Positions 35,601-48,125 of a stretch of 64,000 nucleotides of DNA are shown piece after piece. The notes beneath the pieces are model-generated. The model searched no databases. It worked only from the letters and a program-made list of their open reading frames with translations, and was not told the origin of the DNA. Numbering within the stretch: the stretch's first letter is position 1; each line of letters opens with the position of its first letter. The DNA lies in NCBI GenBank assembly GCA_022661535.1, contig JAKULF010000004.1, positions 5,580,001 to 5,644,000 on the forward strand, read 5' to 3'. This stretch comes from Eutypa lata. Its lineage: Eukaryota > Ascomycota > Sordariomycetes > Xylariales > Diatrypaceae. The translations under genes and the position numbers were made by a program.

Positions 35601-38600
35601 CATATGTAATGTAGAAACAGGTATGGTATGAGAGCTAACCCTGGCTACCAATGCCCGCTCATCACAGCTAAACCCCAACTCTGATGATAATAGTTTATGG
35701 GGATTAATAACAATTATAACCGTGTTTAGCGGGAGGAGCAATAAAGACGAGCTGGGGGCACCTATATACGGTTATCATAGGCGATAACAGATAACGCATA
35801 AAATGAGTGGTATATCTTTCTACCCCACGAGCAAAAGAGGGGTTCTCATCTCAGGTTATTGGAGCACGCAGGCACGTTATTACTCCTCTTCGACCTCAGG
35901 ATTCCCTCTTGCCTCTCAATTGATTAGGATCGCAATCAAACGCCCAGTGGGGCACAACGTTCGCCTTACCTACCTAAGTGCCTGGATTAAATCCCGTGGT
36001 GTCCGCTTGGCCCGCTCACAAGAAAACAGCCGACTCATGATTCCTTATAGGTACCCAGGCAACGACATAAGGAGATAAGTATGTAATCTAGGTGGATGGT
36101 AGTATAAGGCTCAACTAGGGATATTGGAGATAGGTACAGCAAGTTATGGAGGAAGGAATGTTCCGCCTCGACAACGTGAGCGATGGGGACTGCGCACGCT
36201 AGAATAGCGGAGACAGGGGTGCTTCCGTTCGCGGCCTATGACATGATTCCAAACTTGCACGATTCCAGCGAAATCCGTTGTAGGTGCCGGAATTAGGTTC
36301 GGCATTCCAAGACGCCACGCCATCGTAGGAGCCCGCGCCCTCCGACGGGGAAAAAAACGTGCGTCTTTAACTGACTAACTAGCTACCTACTGTGAGTGCA
36401 TTTTTTTCTTCTAATTATTCATATTTGCTGGCTCGCGCAATGTGCTCTAAAGGAGCTAGAACGATTGCGTATGTTTCCACTCATCCGATAATCCTGTTCT
36501 TTAGGCAGAGAAGAACTTAAACAAGGGTGAGGGAAGTGGCTGATGCCAGAAGCAAATCCGACTTTTATGTATAGCGCTTGCATTCCTTAGCGGAAGCCTT
36601 GAGGGGGGATATTGACCCCAAAGTAAGAGCTACGGGCGGGCACATTACATTAGGTAGTTAGCTAGGATTCAACTTCAAATAAAGCAGCAAAGCTAAACTT
36701 AATCAAGATGATAGACCTAGTTCTTACAACTACAATATTTAATATCTTATTATGTGGGGATATAAAAACATGGGCAATGACGCGAACGACGGTCATTTGT
36801 CCCTGATAATAAGTGGTGCAAGACTGCCTAGTATGATGATAGTGATAGGTAGTGGTAGTAGCAGAGCAGAGCAGAGCAGAACAAAGACATGGAACAGGCG
36901 GTTGATTCGGAAGCAAAATGGGCGTGAATCGGCCAGGAACAGATAAGGTCGACATGGTAGTGGTCCATTTGCCGGCCAAGGCTATCAGATTCCAATATTC
37001 CTACATAATAATCAGGTACCCGCTGTTACCTAACTCCGTAGGCGTAGACGGTCCGCAGGCTCCGTACAACGCAAATAGCACCCGTGGTATACATAACGCT
37101 AAAGATTAGATACATGTCTTGACTCAAGTACCTAGGCAATGCTCCAATGCACTCAAGCTGCTCTGATGCAGGAGGCAGGTATTGTGCATGGTCCATCACT
37201 GGCATATCACATAATGTGATAAGTTATGCAAACGTGCATCGTATCTTCTAGTTAGTAGGCATCCGTACACGTGGGTGAAGTTATGATATATCTTGCATAT
37301 TTACGATAATTACCTGAATATTTCATTTTCCATTGCGGCGTTAGCCACTCCTCCTAGTCCGACCTACCAAGTAGGGAATACCGTACTTTGCTAGCTGCCA
37401 AGGAGCCCCTCCCTAACGCCAACTTGAGGCGAGGCGAGGTAAGGCTAAGAGCTGGAAGGCAGGTATGTCCGTGCAAAGGTCTGCAAGTTCAAGTAGGTAA
37501 CCGATTACCTAAACACTTCATAAAATACCCCCCATGAGTGTTACGTGCCATGTGGGTTTGTTACCGGCACCGAGAAACCTGTGCGTACACGCTATGTTCC
37601 GGTCAAGTGGATTAGGTGATAAGTAAAGCTATAGCATACATTATAGTATGTTAAGTGGGCACACACGTGTGAAGCATCGTACATATCTATCCAATCTGGG
37701 AGTGCTAACTACCCCACGTTCAGGACGATCATCTCTTAAAAGACCAGATAGATAGAACATAGGGTTTAGAGAAGAAAGGGCTGCTAAGCGGAATTAAGCA
37801 CACCTGCGGAGGCAAACCAGAAACCCCTGGTAAGATCACGGCCGAACAGGGCAAAGTTCAAGTCCCTCTGCCACGAGAAAACGGATCCTTTCTCCAACGC
37901 CTTTGAGGAAAGAGGGTATGTTTCATCAAATTTGAATATTGTTACATGCATATGCGCGCCAATTTTGGTTAATTTGCCCTGTTTCTCCCCTGCCATTCTC
38001 AGCCATCACCTGACCCTACATAGGTGTAAAATACCTGTGGGGGGACTTGGCGGGTTATGATAAGCTCGCAGCTGAGGTACGAAGTACAAGCTGACAGATA
38101 CTTAGGCGGATAGCGGACCTCGGACAAGGGAGCTCCATGTCTCCAATCCCTAACTCTATAAAGTTAGCCTGCAGACTAGGAGGGTACTTATACCCCTAGC
38201 TCCTGTGGATCTTCCATGGCGTGTCTTGCCGCAAGGAACAAGGGGTATACTAGTAGCATACAGGCCTGAAGGGTTGCAATGGGCCACCATCTCCTCTTGA
38301 TAGCTCTGTTCGTTGCCCAAAGAGAAGAACTGGAAAATGTACGACAGAACGTTGGCGTTACATTGAGCATCCGATCTTAACCTAAGCGAAGATGCCAATA
38401 CTACCCATTTTGTATCAGGTTTGAACTGAAGCGAAACGTCGTGCCTCGTTACCTACCTCGTTACCTCGTTGCCACGAGTCACTCGGCCATTTCTTAACTT
38501 CAAGTTTCCAAGAGCCACAGTAATAAGGCTGTTACAAGGAAACATATCTGATAACTTTAACTATATCGACATCTTTCGAAACATGATTTGCACTGCGGTT

Positions 38601-41600
38601 CATCGAGCACAGTCCTCCTTCTTGTCCTTGCGCTCTCGAATCGATCAGAGCAAGCGGCAGTGGCGGCGATGGATTGACCGAATGCCGCACATTTCCATCC
38701 GATGTGTCAGGGGATGAACTGTTCGGGTATTCCTGTCTGGCAATCACGGCAGTCTAGCAGCCCACCTGATAAAATTAACCTATTCAAGGGCCCCAGGTCT
38801 GCCCGCAAGGGTGTGATATGCTAATTCATGGGCAACCCAAGTAAGTAATGATAGATCAAGTACGCTCCATGAGTCAGTCGGCAGCCAGACTTACCAGAGG
38901 TACATAACCATATGTGTAGGTATATGTCTTTACCCGATAATCGCGTAACAGAATTTTCTAGATTTCTCGGAATCGCCCCGCCAGCCTACTTGTGTAGCTA
39001 ATATCTAGCTTCTATCTTCCCTGAATCCATCCGTATGGGTTTGCGCTACACGCGAAATACAGCACCCGCCTAAAAGGGCAAATAGAGGTCCATCACGTAA
39101 ATAGAGTTATGTACAGTAGAGATGTGAATGCAAGGTACCTACCTACCTAGGCGTAAAGTGAACATTGTCAGCTCTCACACATCACAAGCCTCATTGGTAT
39201 GAACATGGATGTCATGGGCCACTAGCACCATAGTTGCAATCGCCTGCCGTAGACTACGATATGATTGGCCCCTCCGCATCAGCCGTAGCTATACATATCA
39301 CACATTAAGTGAGTCAATGGTTAGTCCCGTCCACTTGAATAAATGAAAGCCTTGCAGTTCGCAGTGCAGATCGCCATTAGTTCCTAATTAGTTCTGACCG
39401 TGGAGACAAGATTTCTGCAGCGATGGTAGGTAAGTTCCAATTTGGTCCTGGCTATGCAGAAAAAAAAAAGAGATTGATGAATGCTACGTGACTAAAATAG
39501 AACACCATAACTCGGCATCCCTGCACATACGATGTTTCAAAAAGCGGCTTCCGCAGATCCTGGGGTTATCCGGTTTTGTTTCGATTCGGTGCCGACCACC
39601 AATCCCAAGGCCAACGTGTTTTTCCAGGTTTATAGCATGTGGTTTGTGGAGTTTCTCTTTTTGACTTCCTTCTTTTCTCGAAGCCTAAGCTGAAAGGAGG
39701 TTCGCTCGTATCTACAATGGCCGGATCAACTGGCTCGATCTGCCCAGCCACATGGAACTCGAGCAATCTCTTGGCCAGAACATGAGACCGACAGCTCAGG
39801 ACGGAAGACTGCACGGCCGAACAGAGAAGTGTTGTCGGCCGGGGTCGCCAGTTGCATCCGCATTCATCGCATTGAGCTTAAACCCATAGGCCGACTATTC
39901 CCGTACTTTAGATCAACTCCCTACTTAGTGGGCTTATCAATGGAACTCGGAGCTTGCCATGAAGCCAGCCCGTGATCTCGCTGATCCTGCTGCATTATAT
40001 CAAAAAGAGCACGTAGTTTTGGGCGGGACGATAAAGAAGGATCGTGGCAATCTAATCTCGCCCGCATCTTTAGTCCCGCTCACATGTTGATCCCATCCGT
40101 AAAGGTTACTGAATGCAGGTCCCCGCCAAACAACAGCTCCCCTCTCGGTAGATCTATCAAACCTCGAACATTATAGTCTGTCTGGATAGGGAAATCCATA
40201 GTTACCACAATCTATGCAATGGGGAACCTAGCATAATATCAGATATAGCTACCATTCACCCCCAGATCATCTCTTTATCCATGTCTATGGAAGATGCCGG
40301 ATCCGAAATTGGTAGCAAACTTAACTCAGATGACTTAATCCATCTAAGAACAGATTAGTTCTCACATCTCTTGACTTTTTCAGATGTTTAATGTTTCACA
40401 TCTTTGTTTGGAAGAGATGCATGCAGAGGTGGAAAACTGGAGGTGGCTATGAGTAATGGCTGCGAGTGAGAATCCTACTGCCACCATTACATTCAAGGCG
40501 TAAAAGCTTCCCTAAGACAAGGCCGACTTCGTCTTAGGGGCCCTTCGTGTCAGGCTGTGGCAAACATCGTAGAGTAACACAGAAGGATTCACATTACGTC
40601 AGATCGACTCGTCAATATGGGACGTTTCAACAATTGAGAAACAAACAAGCGAGGATATCTCCGGCTTAAAGCTGGGCATCAACCCTCTTCTTTAATACCT
40701 CAATGTAGGTATATTTAGGTGTTTTGGACTCAAGCAACGCCCTGCAGGAGATTCTTCGTAACTCGTGTCTGCAAGTTGTCTTCCCAATCAGATATTCAGT
40801 ACTACCCTATCCTGAATCCTACCCAAGTACGACTCGTTCTAGACCTGCTGTAACAGAAGATACCGGGGAGTTAAGAACAGCCAAAAGTGATTTTGCTAAC
40901 TTGGTTGATCCAACTAATCACGACGTACTTGACGTTTTGATGCACTAGAAACATCTCCAAGATATCGAGTCACCTTATGCTTACAAACCACCTTTGAAAG
41001 CCCAGTAGGGGTTACAATGAAACAGTGGTGGAAGTCTCCAGAGGTTCACATGACACTCCAATGGACTAAAATACCGCGTGCAAGTCAACTCAACATTCTC
41101 CTGATTCAAATCCTCGAAGTTCATAATGAGCAGTGATAAGCGGTAACTAGCAAGAAGAACGAGGTTGCAAAGAGTGACATACGATGTATAATGCAAATAG
41201 TTGTCTGCAAATATTCTATTAATATCAAGTCACTAATAATGCGAGTATTCCCGCCGTCAATAAGCTCTATCTATTCAAGTCGATAGATATCTACGTAGAT
41301 AGTCGTCTGTGGCGTCTAGCTTTCAGGAACTGGCTTAGCTACGAACTCCGGCGGCTACATAGTTGATGCTAACTTAAGTGGATTCAATAGTGTGCTCGCC
41401 GGGACACCTACTAGGTATGCAGTAGGGTGTATTCTAAGTCCCGACGCCATCGGTATTAAAAGCATCACGGCCCACATACCTTTCCGTGAAAGGTTGGATA
41501 GATTCAGTGAAATCCACTAATGGCCGGGACGATGAACTTGGTTGTATTAGTACAATCCCGACTGGTCCGGGATTGGATCTTAGCACTTAGAAAATGCAAC

Positions 41601-43396
41601 ACCTTTTTAACCCTCTTAATCACCACCAGTGGTATCTAAAGTTTCAATTTGTATCAAGCTAGTGCCACTATCTAAGAATTCGACGAAGGAGCCGAAGTGC
41701 GGCACTCCAGCCCCGAAGGATTCCGGGCGTCTAATTAGTCTATCCTAATATTAGATCGCAAGAGTTCAACCTCTCACATTCTCACGTGATTGATAAGACT
41801 AGCATGGATATATGGTCAAGTGAAAAAAGGGCGGGGCATTATGGCCAGTACTACGTAGCTGCTGGAATTTATCCATCACTCATTAACTGCCATAGTTAAG
41901 ATCGGTTAAACACTAGGCACAGGTTTGAACTCCAAGTCGAACTCGAGATGCGTCAAGGAGAGCATGTACTACGCTGAACTATATGAGAAATATCTAGTAA
42001 CAAAGGGAAGTTCTATTAGACTTGGGGTGAAAACCTACGTATATATCTAAAACTAAGATAGAGAGGATCGGGGACATATACAGATATATTTTATACCACC
42101 TAGTGATTCACACTTACTCTACACGTAGCTATATTTTCTTGAGAAATTCAATAAAATTATGGGACACCAAGAGCATACGCAGTTCGCAATCCCATGAATA
42201 GCACGTTACCCAAGGTAAATGAAAGAACATTGGCTTTATTAGCCAAAGTCATTAAAGGTTGGACAACTACCTGCTTGATACAAGATGAGTGAAGTATCAT
42301 TATGCTATATCTGCGAATGGCCGTTAGCTAATGTTTAATTTTACAATATAAATATCTAGCGGTTTAGGCTTCCCATATAAAGTATTATCCCATATGCTTG
42401 TGATCTATTAGAAGCAAAATAATCAACCGTCAAGTTCCCAGTGGTTGTCTTATGATATCCAAACTAAATTAAGAAGTTAACGTCGAGTATAGCTGGACTG
42501 ACACGCCGTTCTACGTTGTCCTTAGTGATGCTCTAACTTTGGGACTACATATTGCGAGAAGTAGCGGGACACAGGTCTAAGTAATGAATCCAGATAAACC
42601 ATATCGTGAAGAGTACAACTGGTACTTTATTCACGGGGAGATTCAGCGTAGTTGTTAACTACAATAAGTAATCAAATAAAAAGAACAATTCGAATGCTGT
42701 ACGTCTGATCTTTTATTCGTGTGCAAGACAAGAGAATTCCCAATCATTTTCCAAAGCACAGTTTAATTAACTCGTTGGATACTTTGCGTAACGAATAGTA
42801 GAAGTCTTGCCTGCCATATTCACCCCCGGAGAGAACAACAGTTATTTCGAGGGGTAGCGCTGCACATTACTTTTACACGATTGCAGCCTATACTCGACGT
42901 AATATTCACACCCAAGTTCCTTCCGGGAGACTAAATAACACTTGCCAACTTGGATTCTTTTACTTCATTCTTCTACACTGACTTGGCAGTTATCATCCTC
43001 CATCTATCATCCACCATCAATTCAACCTTGTCTCTTTCCGACTTGGTGATCTTGACTCTTTGTCATCCAACGTTACGATCAATTATCATCAGCTTGATCT
43101 TCTAGTTTCATCACTTCCGAAGTAAGTTCTGAGTATTCATCTTTCCTTCCCCTCTCATTTTTCAAACGTCAGTCATATTGCCCCCAAATAAGAAACAACG
43201 CCATTTATCCCCGTCACCGCAAGTAGTCAGTAACTCTGCCACTCTTGACAACTTGCGTTACTGTCTTCTTCCATACCTAAGACTATGTGTTTCTCCCTCA
43301 GCCTAATCCATACCTCCATTCTCTTACCTACCGTGACACCACTGCACAGCAACTCACCACTAACTTTTGACCCAAGACCAACGAAACGTCACCAGG
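32249..43396. other. Gene desert, 11.1 kb
   Basis: The longest stretch without a supported gene. The first kilobase is the bANK promoter side and holds a GT run (about 32250-32270) and a GA microsatellite. Possible remnants are a minus-strand frame at 39566-39814 and a plus-strand frame at 40724-40948; both have fairly protein-like composition but no recognised domain. Elsewhere there are frequent TAGGTA/TACCTA repeats and short CCAT runs (32887-32905). About 0.3 kb before the Myb-like gene the sequence becomes pyrimidine-rich, and a GTAAGT at 43122 may begin an intron in that gene's 5' leader. Confidence 0.45.
32599..32626. repeat. AG microsatellite upstream of the bANK gene
   Basis: About 14 AG units, 350 nt upstream of the bANK start codon. 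It forms a Ser-Leu repeat in a spurious minus-strand frame. Confidence 0.9.
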
Positions 43397-43956
43397 ATGT
43401 CTGAGATTACGTCCACCACTCCCGTCCCCTCCCCGGCGAAGGACACCAACAACGAAGGCAAGACTGAGGACAAATGGGGTGCTCAGGACACTGCCAAGCT
43501 GCTCTTCATCATCATGCAACCCTCGAACCCCGAGCTCGCTGTCAAAGGATGGAAGGGCATCATTGAGAAGTTCCAGCAGGCCTGTGGTTCCAAGTACACC
43601 GAGCATGGCGTCAAGTATGTTCTTTTCCGTCGATTATTTATTAATATATTTTCCTTTACTCCTGCCATTATGTTACTATGCATGACTAACCAGAGAATAC
43701 ATGTTATTATAGGAAACAATATGAGAGACTCCGCCGTGTTTACTTCAACCAGTTCCCTCGCCCTGAGAACCAGGTTGACGACGAGGATGCCATCGAGAGC
43801 ACCAGCAAGCCTTCCAAGAAGGCCAAGACCAGTGCTACTACTACCGCTTCGGCCGCTTCTGCTGATGCTGAGCCTAGCGAGGACTTGAAGCATGATGGCG
43901 CTGACGCAGACGACGAGGATGACGCTGTCGAGGCCGCTCAAGAGGTTGACGCCTAG
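43397..43956 (+). CDS. Small Myb/SANT-like acidic protein
   Basis: Two exons (43397-43614 and 43713-43956; 98-nt intron) give 153 aa. The first half is a compact helical module of about 55 residues. It starts DKWGAQDTAKLLFIIM and continues through GWKGIIEKFQQACG to YTEHGVKKQYERLRRVYF, which looks like a fungal Myb/SANT-like three-helix domain (tryptophan-anchored first helix, basic last helix). The intron interrupts the third helix and splicing restores it. The second half has a short basic nuclear-localisation-like patch (PSKKAKT) and a long Asp/Glu/Ala-rich tail. It is probably a nuclear, DNA- or chromatin-associated protein; the domain call is by eye and no specific function can be given. 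Confidence 0.7.
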
Positions 43957-46900
43957 GTACAGGATGGAAATGCCTAGGCCCAGGATTTATCATGATGAAA
44001 ATGGTCATCATTGCACGATGGACGATAAATTCTATGGAAAGGGGGTTTCAGGCAGTTTTCAGGTAGCATCTGGCTTCTATTAAAGGTCTCTCTACTATCC
44101 GAGATCCTCGATTACAGTAACGCATTTTCACTTACCTTAGAGCCTCTCTCAGATACAGCATAAGTGACAAGCTATATAAACAGCTATAGCATTGGGAATC
44201 CTACTCCTCCTGTGGTGCCTGCTAATAGAGCAAGTCGAAATGTAGATCTCAATCATTAGGTCAAGCAATGTGAGCCTGTCCTCATGCACCCGGCAGTGTT
44301 TGCAAAAGTCAAGAGGAACACAATGGTCTGCTTTTCTCCTCAACAGTTAGAAAGGAAGTCTAAGCCTTGCCTATCCGTTTCCATATAGATTTCAGGTGGT
44401 ATAACAGACGGGGAATAACACGGGCCAGAATTCATAGCCTGCGTATGTAGGTGCCTGCGAGAAACCCGAGCCCTCCCGTCTGCCGGAGGAGGGTGTTTCC
44501 GTGCCTAAAAGTAAGCAATGCATGGACTGCGCATCACCTTCCCGAAAAGAAACTCCAGACAGGAGGGAGGGAGCTGGGGTAAGTTAGGTGTGGCTATAAA
44601 GCATCGAGCATAATGTTTTAAAACATGGCTCTATCTATTGACTAACTAACTAACAACCACACTGGCTACTTAACTACCTAGCTATCACTCGGCAGCACGG
44701 AGTAAGACGATTGCCCACTCACATGAGAACGGCGTGCCGGCTGATCATGCACAATGTAGGTCGTGAGATGGCTGCATTATCTGCCGCGATCCCGCTTCTG
44801 GCACGCAATCCTTACGTGGGGGGGTCAAAATGTGAGCGAGGGTAACCGCATAGCTAGTTAGCTAGCTACCTTGCAGACGGGATAGATAGATGCACGTGGG
44901 GAGGAGTTCGGCGTTGGTCGCCTTTTCATCTTCGCGAGGAGGCGTTTCAAGGAGGCAGAGAGCTCTTTTTTATCCTGTTCATCTTTCGAGAAAGTCTCTT
45001 GAGGGGCACTTCTTCCCCAAAAAGAGCCTTCTATGCTGTATGGAAGGCAAACATGCAACGTTGGTGGCTTCTTCCGCCACATGTTCGATATCGAAGAGCC
45101 AATTTCTTCTTTTCTTTGAGGTAGCAGTTCGAAGGAGCCAATGGTGATGGACCGTGGAAGATGCAGGCTGCAAGCTGCCAAGTCGTCCAATGTTTTCCCC
45201 CCTTCTCCCCTGACTGACTAACCGGGGTATATACACTTTTGAGCCGTTGAGCTGCTCATGTTTGGCTTGTCTCATGTTGTTACCTGGTAACAACGGGGAG
45301 GCCGACGTGACACATGCAGGTACTCGCATTAGCAATGTCACCGTAGGTGCAGAGGTACCCTTGGGGTAGGTGTTGTATCTCGACCAGGATTTCCACGTTC
45401 CCCTTGAGAAATGAAACGATATCATGTTTAAATGTGCATATACACGTGCATATGCAGGAGGATGGATTGGAGAATGTTGAGCTACATAACTACATACATA
45501 CATACATACATACATACATACATACATACATACATACATACATACATACATACATACATACATACATACATACATACAGACATACATACAATTACAGACC
45601 CTGGTCAGCAAGGGGCCTCTCTTGGCTGTGTGTTAGAAGAACATCGCAGCAATTCATCCTCCATTCGTGTCCCAGTTGGGAAATATATTATGTAGAGGTA
45701 ACTATGGGTACTAAGTCTACATGTAGGTAGGTAGTCGATATATTTATCGTGGTGGGTTGGGTGTAGTAGATTAGGAGTGTATGAGTGTTGTATTGTGCCT
45801 ACATAACAGTAGCTAACCCCAGGCATGCAGAACACCTAAATCAAAACTATTCCGCATGAAAGCGGCATGGTGTACGAGAGGAAGGAACTGGCGAGCCACC
45901 CTACGCATCCCCACTCTACCCGCATAGGATTCCTTCTTACCTACCTAGGTATTGATAATGATAGGCTGCATTATAACTGATGCGGAGAGAAGGAGGACGA
46001 GAAAACCCCCTCTCCTTGGCCTGCTGCTGCTTTCCAAACAAATGACGTCCAGGCTGGGAAAGATGCGCCCTCGTAGATCACCTAGAGGCGACCCTGGCAG
46101 CCTGGTGGGTGTATGGCTGCTATGGCTCAGCACGTGCAGCCACTAAAGAAAGCATGGCAGCCGGGTAGGTCGGGGCGGGTCAGAACCTTAATAGCTCATC
46201 CGAAGCGGGTTTTACCATGGCAAACCTCTTCATATGTATGTATGGTAGGTATAGTTAAGCCAGCCAGTGAAGCATCAGTAGAAAACACCACAGATAATAC
46301 AATACAGCCGACATGTTAAGAAGCGACTTCCGGAAATCCAAGGCATCTACAAACCCCCGGGGGGCCTGCTGCCGTTGCTAGGTATTCAGGGCACGCTGCA
46401 TTAGCATCACGCACATACTACATACCAGTATAGTGCAGGACTTCGCTGCGATAAGCACCAGGAGCACCAAATCGAGGTTCTTACTAACTAAAGGAGAGTA
46501 CAACCCGACCTACATGTGTCTATATGCATCAATAGACTTGTATCACACAGGTTATACGTAAGAACATATGACTACTTCATATAATAATGTATATACGATT
46601 AAGTACGAATACGCAAGAACTCTCTTCGAAGATCAGGAGTATACATGTGCGACATGCAGAATCAAAAATTACATGAAAGATGGTGGATGGGTAGTATGTA
46701 GATAGCAAACAGCGATTTTCAGGGGAGAAACAAAGATTCTCTTGAAACTTTAGCTCTACCATCAGCTTGTCGTCCGAAGTCTGGGCTGTTTTCAGGTCTG
46801 TATGCAATAAAACGTCATGTCTGCGACCTTGATCAAAGAGCGTTGCAATCTCGCACCCTCACCCAGATCAGATAGACTCATGATTCGTCAGGTAAAAGAA

Positions 46901-48125
46901 GATATGCTACCCGGTAGGATGTCAGGATGTACGTAGGTACCCCATGATGGATTGATTGATCGACTTGCGTAGCGGCTTGGTTGACGGCCCGGAGCCGGAG
47001 ATCGCGCTGATCGATTGAGGTCGCGTTACAAGTAGAGGCCTTGTCCTGGGGGCTGCTTGGCAGCTGGGTGCCTATATGGAAGTTCATTGGTTTATTATCA
47101 GGGCCTCTTTTTAGGACTTCGTCAGTCCGTTAAGCATGACGTTGGGACCTAAAGTCCTAGAAGCAGATCATATTTGAAGTTCATACATGATGATGCCAAG
47201 GACTACTTCGTAAGTTACCGTTTAACTATGCAGATGATCTTCTAGAAGCAATTGATCCAAGCTCCTCAGCTCCTATCGACTATGTAGATACATAGTCAGA
47301 TCTACATAATCCATCCAGCCACCCAGCCACCCAGCCACCCGCACTTCCACCCGCACTTAGCTCATATGTGTATCACAACCGCTAAGCTCGTTTCCAGCTC
47401 TGGTGATGATGGTTGAGGGGTTAGTTAGGGGGGTTTTAGTGGCGTCAGCAGCAGCTATCCTAGCGTACTCCGTACTGAGCGCTATATTTATCAACCCAAG
47501 CTACCTAGGTAGGTACATATATATGTATGACGAATCAATAGCCCCTGTATTGTACCACTATATTGTACCACTATATTGGTCAGAAGCCTTTGTAAGCATG
47601 GACCAGACCGATGCTGCATGAGGACTGTAGTTTTATTCACCTCATAGTTCCGTACATACAATATAGGACGGGATGACGGAGAATATAGAAATCGGACTAC
47701 CGATCGCTGCCGCCTTTCCGCGTCGTTCCACCAATACCCGGACGTAATGTAATGTAGGTAGTTACGTACGCATGCACAAATTGATAAATGCCGGACTACG
47801 TCAACACATCGGATCGGGATGGACCATATACTATACCTAAGGTAAATTAGAGGATGAATACTGCCGTTTCGGTATCGGATACTTCGTAATCCACTCTTTA
47901 AATGCATAATCCAGCTCTTTTGCTAGGCATAACTATAGCATAAAACTAAGTATGTAATCAATCGCATGAGGAACTTGGGTTGAGAGGATTCCGCCTCGGT
48001 GAGGGTTTTTATACATGACCGGTGACCTCCTCGACTACCTTGTAGCTACCTAGTGCCAAGACTACCTGAGACCGAGCAGCACGCCCTATCTACTCCTTCA
48101 GGTGCGGAGTTAACAAAGATCTAAA
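43957..48125. other. Gene-free stretch with tetranucleotide repeat, 4.2 kb
   Basis: No supported gene. It contains a 100-nt TACA microsatellite (separate entry), a CAGCCACC tandem at 47313-47340 and CTACCTAGGT palindromes at 45941-45950 and 47501-47510. Open frames around the microsatellite are artefacts of the repeat. Confidence 0.5.
45491..45592. repeat. TACA/CATA tetranucleotide microsatellite
   Basis: Roughly 25 TACA units with a single imperfection near the end (ACAGACATACATACA). It is open in several frames on both strands, giving Tyr-Ile-His-Thr or Met-Tyr-Val-Cys repeats that are not genes. Confidence 0.95.

Noticed and set aside
45491..45592. Tandem array that could be read as a CRISPR-like or repetitive protein gene
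   Set aside because: It is a plain TACA microsatellite without spacers, in a eukaryotic genome; the repeat peptides appear in several frames on both strands.
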